A stretch of DNA of 64,000 nt from an uncultured Alloprevotella sp. (GTDB taxonomy: Bacteria > Bacteroidota > Bacteroidia > Bacteroidales > Bacteroidaceae). This document shows positions 59,561-64,000 of the stretch, in pieces (positions within the stretch are counted from its first letter, which is position 1; every line of letters begins with the position of its first letter). The notes beneath the pieces were generated by a model. It worked only from the letters and a program-made list of their open reading frames with translations. It was not told the origin of the DNA and made no database searches. Location of the stretch: positions 1 to 64,000 of the forward strand of contig CALUNU010000002.1 in NCBI GenBank assembly GCA_944322095.1. Direction: 5' to 3'. The position numbers and the translations under genes were made by a program.

Positions 59561-60826
59561 ATGAAAGAATTCATACATTCCGAGGCGCAGGCCGAAACGG
59601 CCGTGCTGGTGGCTCTCGTGACGAAGACGCAGGACGAACGCAAGACGAAGGAATATCTCGACGAACTGGCGTTCCTGGCCGAAACGGCGGGGGCCGTCAC
59701 GGTGAAGCGCTTTACGCAGCGCCTCGACAGCCCCAACTCTGTCACTTACGTGGGAAAGGGTAAGCTCGACGAGATACGCGATTACATCAAGGCCGAAGAG
59801 GAGGCCGAGCGCGAGGTGGGCATGGTCATTTTCGACGACGAGCTTTCGGCCAAGCAGCTCCGCAACATCGAGAAGGAGTTGCAGGTGAAGATTCTCGACC
59901 GCACGTCGCTCATTCTCGACATCTTCGCCATGCGCGCCCAGACGGCCAACGCCAAGACGCAGGTCGAGCTGGCGCAATACCGCTACATGCTGCCGCGCCT
60001 GCAACGCCTCTGGACCCACCTCGAACGCCAGGGCGGCGGTGCGGGCGCCGGCGGCGGCAAGGGCTCGGTGGGCTTGCGCGGACCGGGCGAGACGCAGCTC
60101 GAAATGGACCGCCGCATCATCCTCAACCGCATGTCCTTGCTCAAGCAGCGTCTGGCCGACATCGACCGACAGAAGAGCACGCAGCGCAAAAACCGCGGCC
60201 GCCTCATACGCGTGGCCCTCGTGGGATATACCAACGTGGGCAAGTCGACGCTCATCAACCTCTTGGCCAAGGCCGACGTCTTCGCCGAGAACAAACTCTT
60301 CGCCACGCTCGACACCACCGTGCGTAAAGTCATCGTGGGCAACCTCCCGTTCCTGCTCAGCGACACCGTTGGCTTCATCCGTAAGATCCCGACCGATTTG
60401 GTCGACTCCTTCAAGAGCACGCTCGACGAGGTGCGCGAGGCCGACCTCCTCTTGCACGTCGTAGACATCTCGCACCCCGATTTCGAGGAGCAAATCGACG
60501 TTGTGAACCGCACGCTGGCCGACTTGGGCTGCGCCGAAAAGCCCGTGCTGCTCGTGTTTAACAAAACGGACGCCTACACCTGGACCGAAAAGGACCCCGA
60601 CGACCTCACGCCGCCCACGCGCGAGAACGTGAGCCTCGACGCCCTGCGCCGCACGTGGATGGCCCGCATGGGCGAGGGCTGCATTTTCATTTCGGCCCGC
60701 GAGCGCCTGGGCATCGACGAGCTCAAAGACCTGCTCTATAAGCGCGTGCGCGAGCTCCACGTGCAGAAATATCCCTACAACGACTTCCTTTTTCAGCAAT
60801 ACGACGACGAGGGCCACGCCGTGTAG
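59561..60826 (+). CDS. hflX: Ribosome-associated GTPase HflX
   Basis: 421 residues from the ATG at 59561. The N-terminal HflX domain (to ~175) ends with KGSVGLRGPGETQLEMDRR. The G domain has GYTNVGKST (G1, ~221-229), DTVGFIRKIP (G3) and NKTDA (G4). HflX splits or rescues stalled ribosomes, often under heat stress, fitting its place after hsp20. Its promoter is supplied by the hairpin repeat. Confidence 0.96.
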   Translation: MKEFIHSEAQAETAVLVALVTKTQDERKTKEYLDELAFLAETAGAVTVKRFTQRLDSPNSVTYVGKGKLDEIRDYIKAEEEAEREVGMVIFDDELSAKQLRNIEKELQVKILDRTSLILDIFAMRAQTANAKTQVELAQYRYMLPRLQRLWTHLERQGGGAGAGGGKGSVGLRGPGETQLEMDRRIILNRMSLLKQRLADIDRQKSTQRKNRGRLIRVALVGYTNVGKSTLINLLAKADVFAENKLFATLDTTVRKVIVGNLPFLLSDTVGFIRKIPTDLVDSFKSTLDEVREADLLLHVVDISHPDFEEQIDVVNRTLADLGCAEKPVLLVFNKTDAYTWTEKDPDDLTPPTRENVSLDALRRTWMARMGEGCIFISARERLGIDELKDLLYKRVRELHVQKYPYNDFLFQQYDDEGHAV

Positions 60827-60856
60827 GCCCCCGTCGCTTTCGGCGGGCGTTTACCG

Positions 60857-60905
60857 GCGCGCCCCGGCCTCTCCTGCAACGGGAGAGGCCGGGGCGCGTT
60901 TTTTT
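60857..60905. terminator. Strong terminator between hflX and the permease gene
   Basis: A 17-bp GC-rich stem (60858-60874 with 60882-60898) around TGCAACG, followed by T7 on the plus strand. Confidence 0.9.
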
Positions 60906-60934
60906 GTGTGCGTCGGTAGGGGGCGGGGCCGCGC

Positions 60935-61957
60935 TCAGGCGTGGTGGCGCCCGCGCACGAGGAGCCACAGCACCACGGGCACGCCAAAGAGGGGCGTGAT
61001 GGCGTTGAGCGGCAGCGTGCCGTGTGTGCCGGGCAGGTGTGACAGAGCGTTACAAGCCAGGGCTGCATCGGCTCCCCAAAGCATCGTGGCAGGCAACAGG
61101 CGGCGGTGGCTGCCGGTGTGCAGAGCGAGGCGGGCGGCGTGGGGCACGGCCAGACCGATGAACGATAGCGGGCCGCACACGGCCGTGACAACGGCCGAAA
61201 GCCAGCCTGTCGTGAGCAGCAGCAGGGTGCGCACGCGGCGCACGCGGATGCCCACGCCGGCGGCGTAGGCCTCACCCAGCAGCAGGGCGTCGAGGGGCTT
61301 GGTGAGTAGCAGGGCGGCCAGCAGGCCCACGCCGGCTGCGACGGCAAAGGGGGCCAGGCGCTCCGTGCCCGTGCCGCTGAAATCGCCCAGCCCCCAGATG
61401 GTGAAGGCGTGGACCCCCTGCGTCGTGGCGTAGAAGTTGAGGATGGAGATGAAGGCCGAGGTGAGAAAGCTGAGCATCACGCCGGCGATGAGCAGCATGA
61501 GGCGGTCGGGCAGCAGGGCCGAGCAGAGCGTGAGCAGCACGATGACGCCCAGCGCGCCCGCAAAGGCTGCCGCCACCGTGAGGGCGAAGCCCGAGACCAC
61601 CATGCCGCCCGTTGCCACCGTGCCGCCCAGCAGGAGCATGGCCACGGCGGCGCCTAGGCTGGCCCCCGCGTTGACGCCGAGCACCGAGGGGTCGGCCAGG
61701 GGGTTGGCAAAGACCGTTTGCATGACGAGCCCCGCCACCGACAGCGCGGCGCCGGCCACGGCCGCCGTGAGCAGGGCGGGCAGGCGCGTCTCGCGCACGA
61801 TAAAGGCCGTCGTGGCGTCGGTGGCGGCCGGGTGGGTCAGGGCGTCCCACACCTCCCCGGCGGGGAGCGCCACGCTGCCGGCGAAGAGGTTGACGGCAGC
61901 CAGCAGGGCGAGCAGGGCAGCGGGGAGCACGAGGCCCGTGAGGCAGCGGCGGGTCAT
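60935..61957 (-). CDS. FecCD/BtuC-family ABC transporter permease
   Basis: 340 residues from the ATG at 61957, about nine or ten membrane segments. The family hallmarks are RLPALLTAAVAGAALSVAGLVMQ near the start and GPLSFIGLAVPHAARL. It imports iron-siderophore, heme or cobalamin. It overlaps the binding-protein gene by ATGA (61954-61957). The ATPase gene would be expected downstream (leftwards) but hflX follows in the other direction, so the ATPase must be encoded elsewhere. Confidence 0.93.
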   Translation of the reverse strand: MTRRCLTGLVLPAALLALLAAVNLFAGSVALPAGEVWDALTHPAATDATTAFIVRETRLPALLTAAVAGAALSVAGLVMQTVFANPLADPSVLGVNAGASLGAAVAMLLLGGTVATGGMVVSGFALTVAAAFAGALGVIVLLTLCSALLPDRLMLLIAGVMLSFLTSAFISILNFYATTQGVHAFTIWGLGDFSGTGTERLAPFAVAAGVGLLAALLLTKPLDALLLGEAYAAGVGIRVRRVRTLLLLTTGWLSAVVTAVCGPLSFIGLAVPHAARLALHTGSHRRLLPATMLWGADAALACNALSHLPGTHGTLPLNAITPLFGVPVVLWLLVRGRHHA

Positions 61958-63096
61958 TTCAGGGGCTGATAGTAGCGCAGGCGGTGGCCCGGCATGCGCT
62001 CGGGGTGGAAGATGCAGATGAGGTCGGCCAGCAGGCGGTCGGGGTGGAAGGGCGTTTCCTCGTAGAAGGGCACGCGCAGCGTGTTGCAGCCGTAGATGCG
62101 CCGTTGCTGCCACGGGCGGAAGCGGCGGTAGGGGCCATAGTCGGCCGCCAGCGAGGCATAGGTGGGGTCGGCCGCGGCTCCATATTTGAGCAGCCACACG
62201 TCGGCGTCGTGGCCGCGGGCAAACACTGTTTCGAACGAGAGTTGGAGCGAGCCGCTGCCGGGCATGTCGGCAAAGACGTAGCGCGCCCCCGCGTCGGCGA
62301 AGAGGCGGCCCATCGTGCTCTCCCCTCCGGGCACAAACCACACCGCGCCCTCTTTACGGTCAACGAGCAGGGTGGGCTTCGGCTTGGCGCCTTCCGCGCG
62401 GCGTGCCAGGGCGCGGTAGCGGCCGGCCACGGCGGCATAGAGCGAGTCGGCCCGCTCGGGGCAGCCCAGCAGCAGACCGTAGAAGCGCATCCACTCGGCG
62501 CGGCCCAGCGCCGACGTCTCCATGTAGTCGGCACATTCCACGAGCGGCACGCCCATCTGTTCCAGCGCGCCGTAGCCCGCGTTTTCAAAGGGCGACACCA
62601 GGATGGCGTCGGGCCGCGCCGCCGCCAGGCGTTCGGCGTCGGGCTTCATGCTCGAGCCGGCGTCGGCCGTGTGCCCCTCGGCCACGGCCTTGCGCACCAG
62701 GGGGTGGAGCGTATAGTCGACGTCGGCCACGGCGGCCAGCGCGTCGCCCCGCCCCAGGTCGAAGAGCAGGGCGGCATGCACGCCCGAGAGCGAGGCCACG
62801 CGGCGCAGCGGCGTGCGCAGCAGGGTGCCCTCGGGCAGGTGGGGCGGCACGGCGCTGTCGCGCGGCACGAGCACGTAGCGGCGCAGCGTGCGCCCCGCGT
62901 GCCACGGGTCGGCCACCTCGGCCAGCGTGTAGCCCCGCCCGCGCTCCACGTGCAGCAGCGAGGCCTCGGCAAAGGCCACCGTGTCGGTGCCTGCGGCGGC
63001 CGCAGGCGTGCGTCGGCCGCAGGCAGCCGTCAGTGCGAGCATCAGGGCCGCCCACAGCAGCGCCGCGGCGGCCGAGAGGCGTGAGGCATGTTTCAT
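61954..63096 (-). CDS. Periplasmic substrate-binding lipoprotein (BtuF/FhuD type)
   Basis: 380 residues with a lipobox LTAAC (Cys ~26). RVASLSGVHAALLFDLGRGDALAAVADVD and ARPDAILVSP are typical for helical-backbone binding proteins of the iron/cobalamin class. Partner of the permease. ATGA overlaps both neighbours (63093-63096 and 61954-61957), so asparaginase, binding protein and permease are translated in series. Confidence 0.9.
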   Translation of the reverse strand: MKHASRLSAAAALLWAALMLALTAACGRRTPAAAAGTDTVAFAEASLLHVERGRGYTLAEVADPWHAGRTLRRYVLVPRDSAVPPHLPEGTLLRTPLRRVASLSGVHAALLFDLGRGDALAAVADVDYTLHPLVRKAVAEGHTADAGSSMKPDAERLAAARPDAILVSPFENAGYGALEQMGVPLVECADYMETSALGRAEWMRFYGLLLGCPERADSLYAAVAGRYRALARRAEGAKPKPTLLVDRKEGAVWFVPGGESTMGRLFADAGARYVFADMPGSGSLQLSFETVFARGHDADVWLLKYGAAADPTYASLAADYGPYRRFRPWQQRRIYGCNTLRVPFYEETPFHPDRLLADLICIFHPERMPGHRLRYYQPLK

Positions 63097-64000
63097 CGTT
63101 CGGAGAAAAAGGAGTTGTCCACCGTCACTTCGCCCGCGATGCTCGTGTTCATCAGGCGGCGTATGGTGTCGTTGTCGTAGCCGTGGCCCAGCAGAAACAT
63201 GAGCTTCGTCACCATGCTTTCCAGCGTGCTGTCGTATCCGTTGAGCACGCCTGCCTGCAAGAGCAGCAGCCCTGTTTTATAGCGTTGCATCTCGACGGTG
63301 CCTTTGGAGCATTGCGTGTTGTTTACCAGCACGACGCCGCGTTCGCCCAGTTGGCGCAGTTTGTCGATGAGCCAGGGCTTTTGCGGGGCGTTGCCCGAGC
63401 CGAAGGTTTTCAGGATGATGGCTTTCAGGTTGCGTATGCTCAGCAGTGTGTCGACGATTTCCTCGCGTATGCCCGGGAAGAGCGTGAGAATCATCACGTG
63501 CGTGTCCATCAGAAAGTGTGGCTTGAAGGGGCGCGTCGGGTCGGGGCGGCGGATGAGGTGCGAGGCGTATTTGATGTGGATGCCCGCTTGTGCCAATGCG
63601 GGGTGGTTGTGCGAGCGGAAAGCGTTGAAGCCTTCGGCGTTGATTTTCGTCGTGCGGTTGCCGCGCAGCAGCTGGTTCTCGAAAAAGATGCACACTTCGG
63701 GTACCATGGGGCGGCCTTCGTCGTCGCGTGCGGCGGCAATCTCTATGCTTGTCAACAGGTTTTCCTTTCCGTCGGTGCGGAGCTGTCCGATGGGGAGCTG
63801 CGAGCCCGTGATGATGACGGGTTTCCCCAAGTTTTCGAGCATGAAGCTCAGCGCCGAGGCCGTGTACGACATCGTGTCCGTGCCGTGCAGGATGACGAAG
63901 CCGTCATAGCTGTCGTAGTTGTCGGCCACGATGCGTGCCATCTTCACCCAATAGGCCGGTTCCATGTCGCTCGAATCGATGGGCGGGTCGAACGTGATGG
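63093..64000 (-). CDS. ansA: Type I L-asparaginase (5' end beyond the window)
   Basis: The visible 302 residues run to the window edge; the N-terminal catalytic Thr of the first motif (TGGT) is outside. HGTDTMSYTASAL carries the second active-site Thr-Asp, followed by LENLGKPVIITGSQLPIG and RTDGKENLLTSIEIAA, typical for the cytoplasmic type I enzyme. The C-terminal half follows the family (KTFGSGNAPQ). It hydrolyses asparagine to aspartate and ammonia. First visible gene of the operon with the metal-transport genes. Confidence 0.94.
   Translation of the reverse strand, partial: ITFDPPIDSSDMEPAYWVKMARIVADNYDSYDGFVILHGTDTMSYTASALSFMLENLGKPVIITGSQLPIGQLRTDGKENLLTSIEIAAARDDEGRPMVPEVCIFFENQLLRGNRTTKINAEGFNAFRSHNHPALAQAGIHIKYASHLIRRPDPTRPFKPHFLMDTHVMILTLFPGIREEIVDTLLSIRNLKAIILKTFGSGNAPQKPWLIDKLRQLGERGVVLVNNTQCSKGTVEMQRYKTGLLLLQAGVLNGYDSTLESMVTKLMFLLGHGYDNDTIRRLMNTSIAGEVTVDNSFFSER

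Overview
The window is a piece of a Bacteroidales chromosome, probably Prevotellaceae-like. Evidence: Bacteroidetes-type -7 boxes (TAnnTTTG) recur upstream of genes, and the family content is typical of the order (DUF5683 protein, TamB/TamL pair, parA-parB-DUF5683-MltD-RelA block, SPII lipoproteins). The backbone is GC-rich. The first 13.2 kb are clearly more AT-rich. No rRNA, tRNA or CRISPR array was seen.

Layout. 1-13.2 kb: an integrated mobilizable element. Its right end carries a tyrosine integrase, a multi-HTH protein and a RhuM-like protein; its middle carries a replication/mobilization block (TM protein, HTH protein, DUF3987 ATPase, Toprim/zinc primase, MobC, MobA relaxase and a candidate oriT); its left end carries cargo: a type I restriction-modification locus (XRE, hsdM, an embedded tyrosine recombinase, a half-length hsdS) and a Fic protein. 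hsdR is not in the window. The element abuts the 3' end of mnmE, whose last codons look element-derived.

13.2-25.3 kb: mnmE, a repeat-rich spacer, a head-to-head scar of two truncated genes (aldo/keto reductase and AraC regulator), then relA/spoT, mltD-like, DUF5683, parB, parA, and divergently surE and a CvfB-like RNA-binding protein. 25.3-30.6 kb: a candidate small RNA, a dispersed 342-bp repeat, and a coupled pair of large DUF262 genes (GmrSD-like, HNH in the first only), a candidate anti-phage system. 30.6-44.5 kb: rmlB, a secreted phosphatase/nuclease, a DUF362 protein, MATE exporter, N-acetylmuramoyl-L-alanine amidase, MCE/MlaD protein, Ser-type sulfatase, and the pstSCAB-phoU phosphate operon.

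44.9-50.3 kb is the most striking part. A promoter and the first 38 codons of a small AraC regulator sit at 44.9-45.04 kb (+), and the in-frame remainder of the same kind of protein sits 5.2 kb away on the opposite strand (49.9-50.25 kb), 29 bp upstream of a 1175-aa surface lipoprotein. An inverted repeat (17/18 identical) lies exactly at both break points. Inverting the segment would rebuild a 153-codon regulator followed by the lipoprotein behind the promoter, so this looks like an invertible ON/OFF module shown in its OFF state.

50.5-64 kb: tamB-tamL, two tandem hsp20 genes with a shared leader element, hflX, and an operon of asparaginase, a metal/cobalamin-type binding lipoprotein and a FecCD permease.

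Two dispersed intergenic families run through the backbone: a 72-bp hairpin unit ending in a -7 promoter box (before mnmE, rmlB and hflX, with compensating stem changes), and a 342-bp element with inverted ends and repeated CATCCCATGG motifs (three full copies, one partial).
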